Shown one piece after another: positions 17,782 through 26,301 of a stretch of DNA of 64,000 nucleotides (positions are counted from its first letter, which is position 1; every line of letters begins with the position of its first letter). The notes beneath the pieces were generated by a model. It worked only from the letters and a program-made list of their open reading frames with translations, had not been told where the DNA came from and did no database searches. Position numbers and translations under genes: made by a program. The stretch is from Dongia_A sp039808885 (GTDB taxonomy: Bacteria > Pseudomonadota > Alphaproteobacteria > Dongiales > Dongiaceae). The stretch lies in NCBI GenBank assembly GCA_039808885.1, contig JBDHTX010000023.1:5046-69045 (forward strand), read 5' to 3'.

Positions 17782-17817
17782 CCATGCCGCCCGCCATGCC
17801 GCCCGCAATGCCGCCCG
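17782..17817. repeat. three tandem 12-bp repeats upstream of adenosine kinase
   Basis: Units CCATGCCGCCCG, CCATGCCGCCCG and CAATGCCGCCCG lie in tandem about 95 bp before the kinase start, just right of a palindromic stretch (CCCCGGC...GCCGGGG). Each unit contains an ATG in a frame that stays open into the kinase gene. Confidence 0.85.
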
Positions 17818-17911
17818 CAATACAGGGGGCCCTCATGCGTCTGCGGGGGTTGTCCCGCAACCCTTCCTGACTATACTCCGGCCGCTTTTTCCGGAACGGC
17901 AGCAGGTCTTC

Positions 17912-18904
17912 ATGCCCGACAAGGTCATCGATGTGGTCGGCATCGGCAACGCGATCGTCGACGTCATCGCCCATTGCGACGAGGTTTTCATCAACCGGAT
18001 GAACCTCAACAAGGGCGCGATGACGCTGATCGACACCGCGCGCGCCAACACCCTCTATGACGCGATGGGCCCGGCGGTGGAGATCTCCGGCGGCTCCGGC
18101 GCCAACACCACCGTGGGCGTGGCCAGCCTGGGCGGCAAGGCGGCCTTCATCGGCAAGGTCGGCAACGACCAGCTGGGCGGCATCTTCCGCCACGACATCC
18201 GCGCCGTCGGCGTCCAGTTCGATATCCCGCCGGCAAATTCCGGCACGCCCACCGCGCGCTCGATGATCCTGGTGACGCCGGATGCCGAGCGCACCATGAA
18301 CACCTATCTCGGCGCCTGCCAGGAGCTGACCCCGGCCGATGTCGACCCGCACCTGATCCAGCGGGCCAAGGTCACCTACATGGAAGGCTATCTGTGGGAC
18401 CCGCCGCTGGCCAAGGAGGCGTTCCTGAAGGCCGCGCGCATCGCCCATGACGCGGGCCAGGAAGTCTCGCTGACGCTCTCCGATTCCTTCTGCGTGCAGC
18501 GCTACCTCGCCGAGTTCCAGGATTTGGTGAAGAACCACGTCGACATCCTGTTCGCCAACACCAGCGAGATCCTGGCGCTGTGGCAGACCGACGACTGGGA
18601 CGAGGCGGTGCGCCAGACCCGGCAGCATTGCGACCTCGCGGCGCTGACCCGCAGCGAAAAGGGCTCGGTCATCGTCACCGCCGACGAGGTGCATGAGATC
18701 CCCGCCTGGCCGGTCGACAAGGTGGTGGACCTGACCGGCGCCGGCGACCTCTACGCGGCCGGCTTCCTCTACGGCTACACCCATGGCCGCGACTATGCCG
18801 CCTGCGGGCGCATCGCGTCGCTCGCCGCCGGCGAGGTCATTTCCCATGTCGGCGCGCGGCCGGAGACGCCGCTGGCCGAGCTTGTCCTGCAGCGTCTGCG
18901 CTAG
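17912..18904 (+). CDS. adenosine kinase, PfkB family
   Basis: 330 residues. The ribokinase-like fold shows SGGSGANTTVGVASLGGKAA near residue 63 and the PfkB C-terminal signature DLTGAGDLYAAGFLYGYTHG, where GAGD holds the catalytic Asp and anion hole. This alphaproteobacterial branch is annotated as adenosine kinase (adenosine + ATP to AMP). The frame runs upstream, but the ATG giving MPDKVIDVVGIGNAIVDV is right because the fold begins there and GCAGGTC lies upstream. It stands alone, followed by typA. Confidence 0.9.
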   Translation: MPDKVIDVVGIGNAIVDVIAHCDEVFINRMNLNKGAMTLIDTARANTLYDAMGPAVEISGGSGANTTVGVASLGGKAAFIGKVGNDQLGGIFRHDIRAVGVQFDIPPANSGTPTARSMILVTPDAERTMNTYLGACQELTPADVDPHLIQRAKVTYMEGYLWDPPLAKEAFLKAARIAHDAGQEVSLTLSDSFCVQRYLAEFQDLVKNHVDILFANTSEILALWQTDDWDEAVRQTRQHCDLAALTRSEKGSVIVTADEVHEIPAWPVDKVVDLTGAGDLYAAGFLYGYTHGRDYAACGRIASLAAGEVISHVGARPETPLAELVLQRLR

Positions 18905-18917
18905 GCCGGAGAGAGCG

Positions 18918-18968
18918 ATGCACTCCTTCGGCCCCTACAGCTCCGGCACGCCGCCGACGATCGCCTAG
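18918..18968 (+). CDS. possible 16-codon small ORF
   Basis: ATG preceded by CCGGAGAGAGCG, a good ribosome site, opens a 16-codon frame (MHSFGPYSSGTPPTIA, then TAG) 13 bp after the adenosine kinase stop. It could be a small protein or chance. No leader-like run of one amino acid is visible. Confidence 0.3.
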   Translation: MHSFGPYSSGTPPTIA

Positions 18969-19067
18969 CCCGGCGACCTCTACCGCCGCCTTTTCCGTCG
19001 CGCGCCGGCTCACGATATCCCGGGCGCCGCGCCGCCACACCCGTTTGAAAGTTCGAAAGCTGACGTC

Positions 19068-20897
19068 ATGAAGCTACGCAACGTTGCCATCATCGCCCAT
19101 GTCGACCACGGCAAGACCACCCTCGTCGACCAGCTGCTGAAGCAGAGCGGCGCCTTCCGCGCCAACCAGCAGGTGGCCGAGCGGGTCATGGATTCCAACG
19201 ACCTGGAGCGCGAGCGCGGCATCACCATCCTCGCCAAGTGCACCTCGGTCGACTGGAAGGGCACCCGCATCAACATCGTCGACACGCCCGGCCACGCCGA
19301 TTTCGGCGGCGAGGTGGAGCGCATCCTCAACATGGTCGACGGCGTCATCCTGCTGGTCGACGCCGCCGAAGGCCCGCTGCCGCAGACCAAGTTCGTCACC
19401 ACCAAGGCCCTGGCGCTGGGCCTGCGCCCCATCGTCGTCATCAACAAGTGCGACCGCCCCGACGCGCAGCCGCACGAGACCCATGACGGCGTGTTCGACC
19501 TGTTCGCCATCCTCGGCGCCCATGACGACCAGCTCGACTTCCCGACCCTGTTCGCCTCGTCCCGCCAGGGCTGGGCGGTGCATGATCTGGAGAAGGACGA
19601 GCGCAAGGATCTGTCGCCGATGTTCGATTTGATCGTCGAGCATGTGCATGCGCCGCGCGTGCAGACCGACGCGCCCTTCTCCATGCTCGTCACCACGCTG
19701 GAATACGACAATTACCTGGGCCGCGTGCTGACCGGGCGCATCCAGACCGGCATCGCCAAGGTCAACATGCCGGTGCGGTCGATCCAGCCCGACGGCAACA
19801 TCATCGAGACCGGGCGGCTGACCAAGCTGCTGTCGTTCCGCGGCATCGAGCGCATCCCGGTCGAGGAAGCCGAGGCGGGCGATATCGTCGCCATCGCCGG
19901 CCTGACCGAAACCACCGTCGCCGACACGATCTGCGATCCGGTCGTCGAATTGCCGCTGCCGGCGCAGCCGATCGACCCGCCGACCCTCGCCATGACCTTC
20001 TCGGTCAATGACAGCCCGCTGGCCGGGCGCGAGGGCGACAAGGTGACCAGCCGCATGATCGGCGCCCGCCTGCAGCGCGAGGCCGAGGGCAATGTCGCCA
20101 TCAAGGTGAAGGAGACCGAGACGCGCGACGCCTTCGAGGTCTCCGGCCGCGGCGAGTTGCAGCTGGGCGTGCTGGTGGAGACGATGCGCCGCGAGGGCTT
20201 CGAACTGTCGATCAGCCGGCCCCGCGTGCTCTACCGCACCGACGAGAAGGGCCAGCGCACCGAGCCGATCGAGGAAGCGGTCATCGACGTCGACGAGGAA
20301 TTCTCCGGCGTCGTCATTGACAAGCTGGGCCAGCGCCGCGGCGAGCTCACCGAGATGCGCCCGTCCGGCGGCGGCAAGACCCGCCTGGTGTTCCTGGTGC
20401 CCGCCCGCGGCCTCATCGGCTATCACGGCGAGTTCCTGACCGACACCCGCGGCACCGGCATCATGAGCCGCCTGTTCCACGGCTATGGCGAGTATCGCGG
20501 CCCGATCGCCGGGCGGCGCAACGGCGTGCTGATCTCCAACGCCCAGGGCGACGCGGTGGCCTATGCCCTGTGGTACCTGGAGGAGCGCGGCGAACTCTTC
20601 GTCAATCCGGGCGAGGCGGTCTATGAGGGCATGATCATCGGCGAGAACAGCCGCGGCCAGGATCTCGAGGTCAACCCGCTGAAGACCAAGCAGCTCACCA
20701 ACATCCGCACCACGTCGAAGGACGAGGCGATCCGCCTGACCCCGCCGCGGCCGATCACCCTGGAATACGCCATGGCCTATATCGAGGAGGACGAGCGCGT
20801 CGAGGTGACGCCGAAATCGATCCGCCTGCGCAAGGCCCTGCTCGACCCGCACGAGCGCAAGCGGGCGGAGAGGAAGGCGGAAGCGGAAGTGGTGTAG
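19068..20897 (+). CDS. typA: ribosome-associated translational GTPase TypA/BipA
   Basis: 609 residues, full length. G1 AHVDHGKTTL, switch region RERGITILAK, G3 DTPGHADF and G4 NKCD are intact, followed by EF-G-like domains II, III and V and the TypA-specific C-terminal domain (GTGIMSRLFHGYGEYRG). TypA assists ribosome assembly and translation under stress and cold. Long open frames on the opposite strand are a GC artefact. Confidence 0.97.
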   Translation: MKLRNVAIIAHVDHGKTTLVDQLLKQSGAFRANQQVAERVMDSNDLERERGITILAKCTSVDWKGTRINIVDTPGHADFGGEVERILNMVDGVILLVDAAEGPLPQTKFVTTKALALGLRPIVVINKCDRPDAQPHETHDGVFDLFAILGAHDDQLDFPTLFASSRQGWAVHDLEKDERKDLSPMFDLIVEHVHAPRVQTDAPFSMLVTTLEYDNYLGRVLTGRIQTGIAKVNMPVRSIQPDGNIIETGRLTKLLSFRGIERIPVEEAEAGDIVAIAGLTETTVADTICDPVVELPLPAQPIDPPTLAMTFSVNDSPLAGREGDKVTSRMIGARLQREAEGNVAIKVKETETRDAFEVSGRGELQLGVLVETMRREGFELSISRPRVLYRTDEKGQRTEPIEEAVIDVDEEFSGVVIDKLGQRRGELTEMRPSGGGKTRLVFLVPARGLIGYHGEFLTDTRGTGIMSRLFHGYGEYRGPIAGRRNGVLISNAQGDAVAYALWYLEERGELFVNPGEAVYEGMIIGENSRGQDLEVNPLKTKQLTNIRTTSKDEAIRLTPPRPITLEYAMAYIEEDERVEVTPKSIRLRKALLDPHERKRAERKAEAEVV

Positions 20898-20920
20898 GCG
20901 GCAAGACCCGGCGCGGCAAC

Positions 20921-21084
20921 TACCCCTCACCCTATCCCTCTCCCACCCCGTCGGCGAATGCCGACATGTGTCGGCGGGGGAGAGGGGACCCGTTGCAGGA
21001 TCGCGACTCTAAGCCCCTCTCCCCCACGCGAACGCATGTTCGCATTCGCCGACGGGGAGGGAGAGGGGTTGGGGTGAGGGGGTC
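20921..21084. repeat. large imperfect inverted repeat (copy B)
   Basis: The left arm (about 20921-20962, CCCTCACCCTATCCCTCTCC then CCGTCGGCGAATG) is mirrored by the right arm (about 21036-21084, CATTCGCCGACGGGGAGGGA then GAGGGGTTGGGGTGAGGGG). Between them lie the inner palindromes GCCGACATGTGTCGGC and CGAACGCATGTTCG. The CCGTCGGCGAATGCCGACAT module at 20948-20967 recurs with one change at 42771-42790. This fills the whole gap between typA and the next gene. Confidence 0.8.
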
Positions 21085-21125
21085 CCTATGCCGGGCTCGT
21101 TGCTACAGGAACAGAGGACCGAACG

Positions 21126-22046
21126 ATGACCGCCACCTTCACCCTCCTTGACGGCGGCATGAGCCGCGAGCTGATGCGGGTCGGCGCACCATTCCGGCAG
21201 CCGGAATGGTCGGCGCTCGCGCTGATGCTGGCGCCGGAGACGGTGACCGAGGCGCATCGCCGCTTCGTCGCCGCCGGGGCGGAGGTCATCACCACCAATT
21301 CCTATGCGCTGGTGCCCTTCCATATCGGCGAAGAGAAGTTCAGGGCCGAGGGCCGCGCCCTCGCCGATGTCGCCGGGCGCGCGGCGCGGCAGGCCGCGGC
21401 TACCGTGGCGCGGCCAGTGCGCGTCGCCGGATCGCTGCCGCCGCTGTTCGGATCCTATCGTCCCGACCTGTTCGACGAGGTGCAGGCCCCGGAGATCATC
21501 CGCCCGCTGATCGAGGGCCTGGCGCCGCATGCCGATCTGTGGCTGGCGGAGACGCAGAGTTCGCTGGCCGAAATGCGCTTCGCCCGCCGGGCGGTCAAGG
21601 AGATGCTGCCCGGCGACACGCGGCCCTTCTGGGCCTCCTTCACCCTGGACGACGAGAACGAGGATCTGTCGCGGCCCAAGCTGCGCTCCGGCGAATACGT
21701 GGCCATGGCGGTGGGCGCAGCACTCGACCTTGGCATCGACGCGGTGCTGTTCAATTGCAGCCAGCCGGAGATCATGGCCGGGGCGCTCGACGCGGCGCAG
21801 GCCGTGCGCCTGGCGCGCAAGGACGGCGCCGCCTCCCGCGCCCTGATCGGCGTCTATGCCAATGCCTTCGTGCCGCAGAAGGACGAGGCGGCGAATGAGG
21901 GGCTGTCCGACATCCGCCCCGACCTGACGCCGGAGGCCTATGCCCATTTCGCGCTGGCGTGGCGCAAGCTCGGCGCCGACATCATCGGCGGATGCTGCGG
22001 CATCGGCTCGGAGCACATCGCGGCGCTGCGAGCGCTGCAAGGCTAG
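21126..22046 (+). CDS. homocysteine S-methyltransferase family protein
   Basis: 306 residues, TIM-barrel. LLDGGMSRELMRVGAPF is the N-terminal glycine-rich strand; the zinc thiolates appear as Cys in LFNCSQPE and the CC pair in IIGGCCGIGSEHIAAL. Such enzymes transfer a methyl group from S-methylmethionine or betaine-like donors to homocysteine; the donor is not predictable. All three zinc Cys are present, so it should be active. It stands between a repeat element and the MFS gene. Confidence 0.9.
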   Translation: MTATFTLLDGGMSRELMRVGAPFRQPEWSALALMLAPETVTEAHRRFVAAGAEVITTNSYALVPFHIGEEKFRAEGRALADVAGRAARQAAATVARPVRVAGSLPPLFGSYRPDLFDEVQAPEIIRPLIEGLAPHADLWLAETQSSLAEMRFARRAVKEMLPGDTRPFWASFTLDDENEDLSRPKLRSGEYVAMAVGAALDLGIDAVLFNCSQPEIMAGALDAAQAVRLARKDGAASRALIGVYANAFVPQKDEAANEGLSDIRPDLTPEAYAHFALAWRKLGADIIGGCCGIGSEHIAALRALQG

Positions 22047-22155
22047 CGCCCCGGAATCCCGGCAAGACCCCGCCGCATAGACGTTGCGCGCGCGCGTCGC
22101 CTGATTCACCATGCGTTTCCAGGCGCGGCGGAGTCGCGCCGATCAGGGGGTCGAG

Positions 22156-23472
22156 ATGGCAGAATCGACGGTGACGCGGAACAAGGACTGGATGTCGGCC
22201 GTCGCCGGCTATCTCACCCCGCGCATGCTCATCATCCTGGCCATGGGCTTCGCCTCCGGCCTGCCCCTGCTGCTGACGCTCTCCACCCTGTCCTACTGGC
22301 TGTCCAAGGTCGGCGTCGACAAGACCACCATCGGCCTCTTCGCCCTGGTCGGCACGCCCTACACCTTCAAGTTCCTGTGGTCGCCGATCATGGACCAGGT
22401 GCCGCTGCCGGTGCTGACCCGGCTGCTCGGCCGCCGGCGCTCCTGGCTGCTGCTGACCCAGGGATTGCTGGCGATCGCGATCTTCGTCATGGGACTGACC
22501 GACCCGGCGGTTGACCCGTTCCGGACAGCGGTCGCCGCTTTGGTTGTCGCGTTCCTGTCGGCGAGCCAGGATATCGTCATCGACGCCTACCGCATCGACC
22601 TGCTTCCGACGGAAGAGCAAGGCCAGGGCGCGGGTGCGACGCAGATCGGATACCGCTTTGGGCTGCTGCTGGCCGGCGCTGGTGCCTTGGCGCTCTCAGA
22701 CTATTTTTCCTGGCCGGTCGTCTTCAGTGTCCTGGCTGCCGCCATGGTGGCATCCATGGTCGTGACCCTGTTGGCACCCGAGCCCCAGGCGCCGGCGCGG
22801 GCCGCCAACCGCAGTTATCTGCGGATCGTGAAAGAGGCCGTGATCGATCCCTTCCTCGACTTCATGAAGCATAGCGGCTGGCTGCTGATCCTCGCCTTCA
22901 CCCTGTTCTACAAGTTTGGCGACGCGCTGGGCGGGACGATGGCGAACCCCTTCTATAACGAGATGGGCTTCACCGGAACCGAGATTGCCGCGGTCAGCAA
23001 GCTGTGGGGCGTCTGGATGACTGTTGTGGGCGCCGTGATCGGCGGCGTCGCCGTGGCGCGCTGGGGCATGTTTCCGGCGTTGATGATCGGCGGCATCCTG
23101 CAGGCCCTGACCAATCTTGCCTTCACCTACGTCGCGCTCGTCGGGCACGACCTGCCGGCGCTTGCGATCGCCATCACGGCGGACAACATCGCCGGGGGAG
23201 CAGCAGGAGCGGCCCTGGTGGCGTATCTCTCCAGCCTCTGCAACATCGCGTATTCCCTGACGCAATATGCGCTGCTCACCTCGTTCATGGCGTACGGCCG
23301 GACGGTGCTGTCCTCCTGGAGTGGTTGGCTGGCTGACCATACGGACTGGGTGACCTTCTGGTCGGCAACTGCGTTGCTCGCAGTTCCCGGCCTGCTCCTG
23401 CTCTCGGTCATGTGGCGGTACTTCCCTTACAGACCCGTATCCAAGCCCTCCGATCCGACGCTTAGAACCTGA
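22156..23472 (+). CDS. AmpG-like MFS permease
   Basis: 438 residues, about 12 hydrophobic helices. The segment GLPLLLTLSTLSYWLSKVGV, FKFLWSPIMDQV, the SASQDIVIDAYRIDLL motif and the late NIAYSLTQYALLTSFMAY are characteristic of AmpG muropeptide permeases, which import anhydromuropeptides for cell-wall recycling. The start ATG follows AGGGGGTCGAG. From about 22500 the third-codon positions become noticeably less GC-biased than in the first third. Its TGA overlaps the ATG of the SelW-like gene. Confidence 0.88.
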   Translation: MAESTVTRNKDWMSAVAGYLTPRMLIILAMGFASGLPLLLTLSTLSYWLSKVGVDKTTIGLFALVGTPYTFKFLWSPIMDQVPLPVLTRLLGRRRSWLLLTQGLLAIAIFVMGLTDPAVDPFRTAVAALVVAFLSASQDIVIDAYRIDLLPTEEQGQGAGATQIGYRFGLLLAGAGALALSDYFSWPVVFSVLAAAMVASMVVTLLAPEPQAPARAANRSYLRIVKEAVIDPFLDFMKHSGWLLILAFTLFYKFGDALGGTMANPFYNEMGFTGTEIAAVSKLWGVWMTVVGAVIGGVAVARWGMFPALMIGGILQALTNLAFTYVALVGHDLPALAIAITADNIAGGAAGAALVAYLSSLCNIAYSLTQYALLTSFMAYGRTVLSSWSGWLADHTDWVTFWSATALLAVPGLLLLSVMWRYFPYRPVSKPSDPTLRT

Positions 23473-23765
23473 TGCCGCCGCGCGCGCCCCGCGTCGAGAT
23501 CGAGTTCTGCACCCAGTGCCGCTGGCTGCTGCGGGCCGGGTGGACGGCGCAGGAGCTGCTCACCACCTTCGACGGCGAACTGGGCGAGGTGGCGCTGATC
23601 CCCGGCACCGGCGGCGTATTCGAGGTGCGGGTGGATGGCACGACCATCTGGTCGCGCAAGGGCGAAGGCCGCTTCCCGGAGCTGAAGGAGCTGAAGCAGC
23701 GCCTGCGCGACATCGTCTCGCCGGAGCGGGATCTGGGGCACTCGGACCGGAAGGCGGAGGAGTAG
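23472..23765 (+). CDS. SelT/SelW/SelH family thioredoxin-like protein
   Basis: 97 residues. VEIEFCTQCRWLLRAGW carries the CxxC redox motif at the N-terminus as in the Rdx/SelW family; both positions are Cys codons, so no selenocysteine is needed. ELGEVALIPGTGGVFEVRVDG and IWSRK(G/E)GRFPELKELK complete the family pattern. The TGATG overlap indicates co-translation with the permease gene. Function is probably thiol redox; partner unknown. Confidence 0.9.
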   Translation: MPPRAPRVEIEFCTQCRWLLRAGWTAQELLTTFDGELGEVALIPGTGGVFEVRVDGTTIWSRKGEGRFPELKELKQRLRDIVSPERDLGHSDRKAEE

Positions 23766-23778
23766 CCACCTCAAAATC

Positions 23779-23951
23779 CTCCTCCCCCTCGAGGGGGGAG
23801 GACGCGAAGGCTTAGCGAACGCAGTGAGCTTAGCCGGAGCTAGGTGGGGGTGATACGCGCTGAAGGCGCACATCGCCGCAGGCGATGGTTTCACAGACCC
23901 GGCGCTGCATCTCACCCCCATCCCACCCTTCCCCCCTCAAGGGGGAAGGAG
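23779..23951. repeat. composite palindromic repeat element (copy C)
   Basis: Ends are C/G-rich palindromes (CCTCCCCCTCGAGGGGGGAGG and CCTTCCCCCCTCAAGGGGG). Inside are GGCTTAGCGA (23809-23818), GAGCTTAGCCGG, and an inverted pair GGTGGGGGTGATACGCGC / GCGCTGCATCTCACCCCC. The same motifs in the same order occur on the opposite strand at 42592-42770, so this is a dispersed element. It fills the gap between convergent genes. Confidence 0.8.
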
Positions 23952-23975
23952 CAGAGCGAGTAACCGACAAGCGCC

Positions 23976-24713
23976 CTAGATATTCACATCCAGCGCGTAG
24001 CCAGCCGACCGCACGGTGCGGACGAGATCGGCCGCGCCTTCGATGTTGATGGCCTTGCGCAGGCGCCGGATGTGCACGTCGACGGTGCGCGGCTCGACAT
24101 AGATGTCGCGGCCCCAGACATGGTCCAAGAGCTGCTCGCGGCTGAACACCCGTCCCTGGTTCTCCAAGAGGAAGCGCAGCAGGCGGAACTCGGTCGGGCC
24201 CAGATGCACGTCGACCTGGCCGCGGCGCACCCGGTGCGTCGCCAGGTCCATCGAAAGGTCCTGGTACTGCAGCACCTCGGTCTCGGTCTGCGGCTGCGCC
24301 CGGCGCAGCACGGCGCGGATGCGCGCCACCAGCTCGCGGGGCGAGAACGGCTTGGTCACGTAGTCGTCGGCGCCGACCTCGAGGCCGCGCAGCTTGTCGG
24401 TCTCTTCCCCGCGCGCGGTCAGCATGATGATCGGCGTGCGGCGGTGCTCAGGCGAGCGGCGGATCTGCCGGCAGACCTCGATGCCGGAGAGGGCCGGCAG
24501 CATCCAGTCCAGCAGGATCAAATCCGGGCGCTGCTCCTTCACGATCAGCAGCGCTTCCTCGCCGTTGGCGGCGTCGATCACCCGGAAGCCCTCGCGCTCC
24601 AGGTTGTAGCGCAGCAGCGTCACCAGCGCCGCTTCGTCTTCCACCACCAGGACCAGGGGCTGGCCCTGCGCGTCGCGCGCGGGCAGCGGGTTGGTCCGCG
24701 CTCGATCAGCCAT
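23976..24713 (-). CDS. phoB: phosphate regulon response regulator PhoB
   Basis: 245 residues. Receiver domain begins PLVLVVEDEAALVTLLRY with the acidic pair; the phospho-accepting Asp lies in DLILLDWMLP and the conserved Lys in DDYVTKPFSPRE. The C-terminal winged helix (HLGPTEFRLLRFLLENQGR and VDVHIRRLRKAI) is OmpR/PhoB type. Activated by PhoR under phosphate limitation, it binds Pho boxes. Start at MADRARTN overlaps the phoU stop by 8 bases; an ATG four codons upstream is also possible. Last gene of the pst operon. Confidence 0.96.
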   Translation of the reverse strand: MADRARTNPLPARDAQGQPLVLVVEDEAALVTLLRYNLEREGFRVIDAANGEEALLIVKEQRPDLILLDWMLPALSGIEVCRQIRRSPEHRRTPIIMLTARGEETDKLRGLEVGADDYVTKPFSPRELVARIRAVLRRAQPQTETEVLQYQDLSMDLATHRVRRGQVDVHLGPTEFRLLRFLLENQGRVFSREQLLDHVWGRDIYVEPRTVDVHIRRLRKAINIEGAADLVRTVRSAGYALDVNI

Positions 24714-25419
24714 CGATGGGAACATTGGTCGTGTCGCCTTTCGGTCTTTCTTCGTCCAGGCTCCGGCCGTGGACCAGGTAATAGACGATTTCCGCCACGT
24801 TGGTGGCATGATCGCCGATGCGCTCGATGTTCTTGGCAATGAACAGCAGGTGCGTGCAGGGCCCGATGTTGCGCGGGTCCTCCATCATGTAGGTCAGCAT
24901 CTCGCGGAAGACGCTGTTGTACATCTCGTCGACTTCCTCGTCGCGGCGCCAGGCGGCGCGCGCCGCCTCGGCGTCCTTGGCGATGTAGGCGTCGAGCACG
25001 TCCTTGATGATGGTGAGCGCCAGGCGGCTCATGCGCGGGATCGACGCCGCCGGCTTCATCGGCGCGACGGAGGACAGCACGATCGCCCGCTTGGCGATGT
25101 TCTTGGCGTAGTCGCCGATGCGCTCGATGTCGCTGGCGATCTTGATCGCCGCCACCACCTCGCGCAGGTCCTGGGCCATCGGCTGGCGCAGCGCCAGCAG
25201 GCGCACGGTGAAGGCGCCGACCTCGGTCTCCAGGTTGTCGATGCGCTTGTCGTCCTGCACCACCTGGGCGGCCAGCTCGCTGTTGCGCCGGACCAGCGAT
25301 TCCACCGCGCGGTCGAGCTGCGCCTCGGCCAGCCCGCCCATCTCGGCGATGACGTTGTTCAGGTATTTGAGCTCCTCGTCGAAGCTCTTGACGATGTGGT
25401 CGGCCTGTTTGTTCAGCAT
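24706..25419 (-). CDS. phoU: phosphate signalling protein PhoU
   Basis: 237 residues. Two repeated three-helix bundles, each with the metal-binding E/D-x3-D motif: DIERIGDYAKNIAKRA and NIERIGDHATNVAEIVYYL. PhoU conveys the state of the Pst transporter to PhoR and limits uptake when phosphate is sufficient. 16 bp after pstB and overlapping phoB by 8 bp. Length normal. Confidence 0.97.
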   Translation of the reverse strand: MLNKQADHIVKSFDEELKYLNNVIAEMGGLAEAQLDRAVESLVRRNSELAAQVVQDDKRIDNLETEVGAFTVRLLALRQPMAQDLREVVAAIKIASDIERIGDYAKNIAKRAIVLSSVAPMKPAASIPRMSRLALTIIKDVLDAYIAKDAEAARAAWRRDEEVDEMYNSVFREMLTYMMEDPRNIGPCTHLLFIAKNIERIGDHATNVAEIVYYLVHGRSLDEERPKGDTTNVPIDG

Positions 25420-25435
25420 CGCGCCCTCGCCCCCC

Positions 25436-26290
25436 TCAGCCGAAGCGGCCGGTGATGTAGCCCTGGGTGCGCTCGTCGCGCGGGCTGGTGAAGATCTGCT
25501 CCGTATCGCCCCATTCGACCAGGTAGCCCAGGTGGAAGAACGCCGTCTTCTGGCTGACGCGGGCGGCCTGCTGCATCGAATGGGTGACGATGATGATGGT
25601 GTAGTTCTCGCGCAGCTCGTCCATCAGCTCCTCGATCTTCGCCGTGGCGATCGGGTCGAGGGCCGAGCACGGCTCGTCCATCAGGATGACTTCCGGCGAG
25701 ACGGCGATGGCGCGGGCGATGCAGAGGCGCTGCTGCTGGCCGCCGGAGAGCCCGGTGCCCGGCTGCGCCAGGCGGTCCTTCACCTCGTTCCACAGGCCGG
25801 CGCGCTCCAGGCTCTGCTGCACGATCTCGTCCATCTCGGCCTTGCCGGCCGCCATGCCGTGGATGCGCGGGCCATAGGCGATGTTGTCGTAGATCGACTT
25901 GGGGAACGGGTTCGGCTTCTGGAACACCATGCCGATGCGGGCGCGCAGCATGACCACATCCAGCTTCGGGTCGTAGATGTTCTCGCCGTCGAGCCGGATG
26001 TCGCCAGTGACGCGGCAGCCGTCGATCACGTCGTTCATCCGGTTCAGGCAGCGCAGATAGGTCGACTTGCCGCAGCCCGACGGGCCGATCAGCGCGGTGA
26101 CCTGGCGTGCCGGCACGTCAAGGTCGACGTCGTGGAGCGCCTGCTTCTGGCCGTAATGGACGCAGACCTTGCGGCTGGTCATCTTCGCCCCTTCGAGCGC
26201 GCGCGCGGCGATCGCGGGGTTCACGCCGGCGCCGGCCGGGATGGTCGCGGTATCCATGCTCTTGTCCGTTCTTTCCAATGCCACTGCCAT
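25436..26290 (-). CDS. pstB: phosphate ABC transporter ATP-binding protein PstB
   Basis: 284 residues. Walker A GPSGCGKST, the PstB-specific RCLNRMND, Q-loop KPNPFP, signature LSGGQQQRLCIARA, Walker B VILMDEPCSALDP and the H-loop in IIIVTHSMQQA are intact. Forms the ATPase dimer under PstC/PstA. The start at MAVALERTDK is supported by GGAGGCGGGGTC; the residues before about 30 are a short extension. 11 bp after pstA. Confidence 0.97.
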   Translation of the reverse strand: MAVALERTDKSMDTATIPAGAGVNPAIAARALEGAKMTSRKVCVHYGQKQALHDVDLDVPARQVTALIGPSGCGKSTYLRCLNRMNDVIDGCRVTGDIRLDGENIYDPKLDVVMLRARIGMVFQKPNPFPKSIYDNIAYGPRIHGMAAGKAEMDEIVQQSLERAGLWNEVKDRLAQPGTGLSGGQQQRLCIARAIAVSPEVILMDEPCSALDPIATAKIEELMDELRENYTIIIVTHSMQQAARVSQKTAFFHLGYLVEWGDTEQIFTSPRDERTQGYITGRFG

Positions 26291-26301
26291 GACCCCGCCT
26301 C

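Noticed and set aside
21085..21125. SAM riboswitch upstream of the homocysteine methyltransferase gene
   Set aside because: The gap after the repeat element is only about 40 bp and holds no P1-P4-like pairing; the palindromes upstream belong to the dispersed repeat.
23472..23765. Selenoprotein with UGA-encoded selenocysteine in the SelW-like gene
   Set aside because: Both positions of CxxC are TGC codons and the frame has no internal TGA; no SECIS-like hairpin was looked for further.
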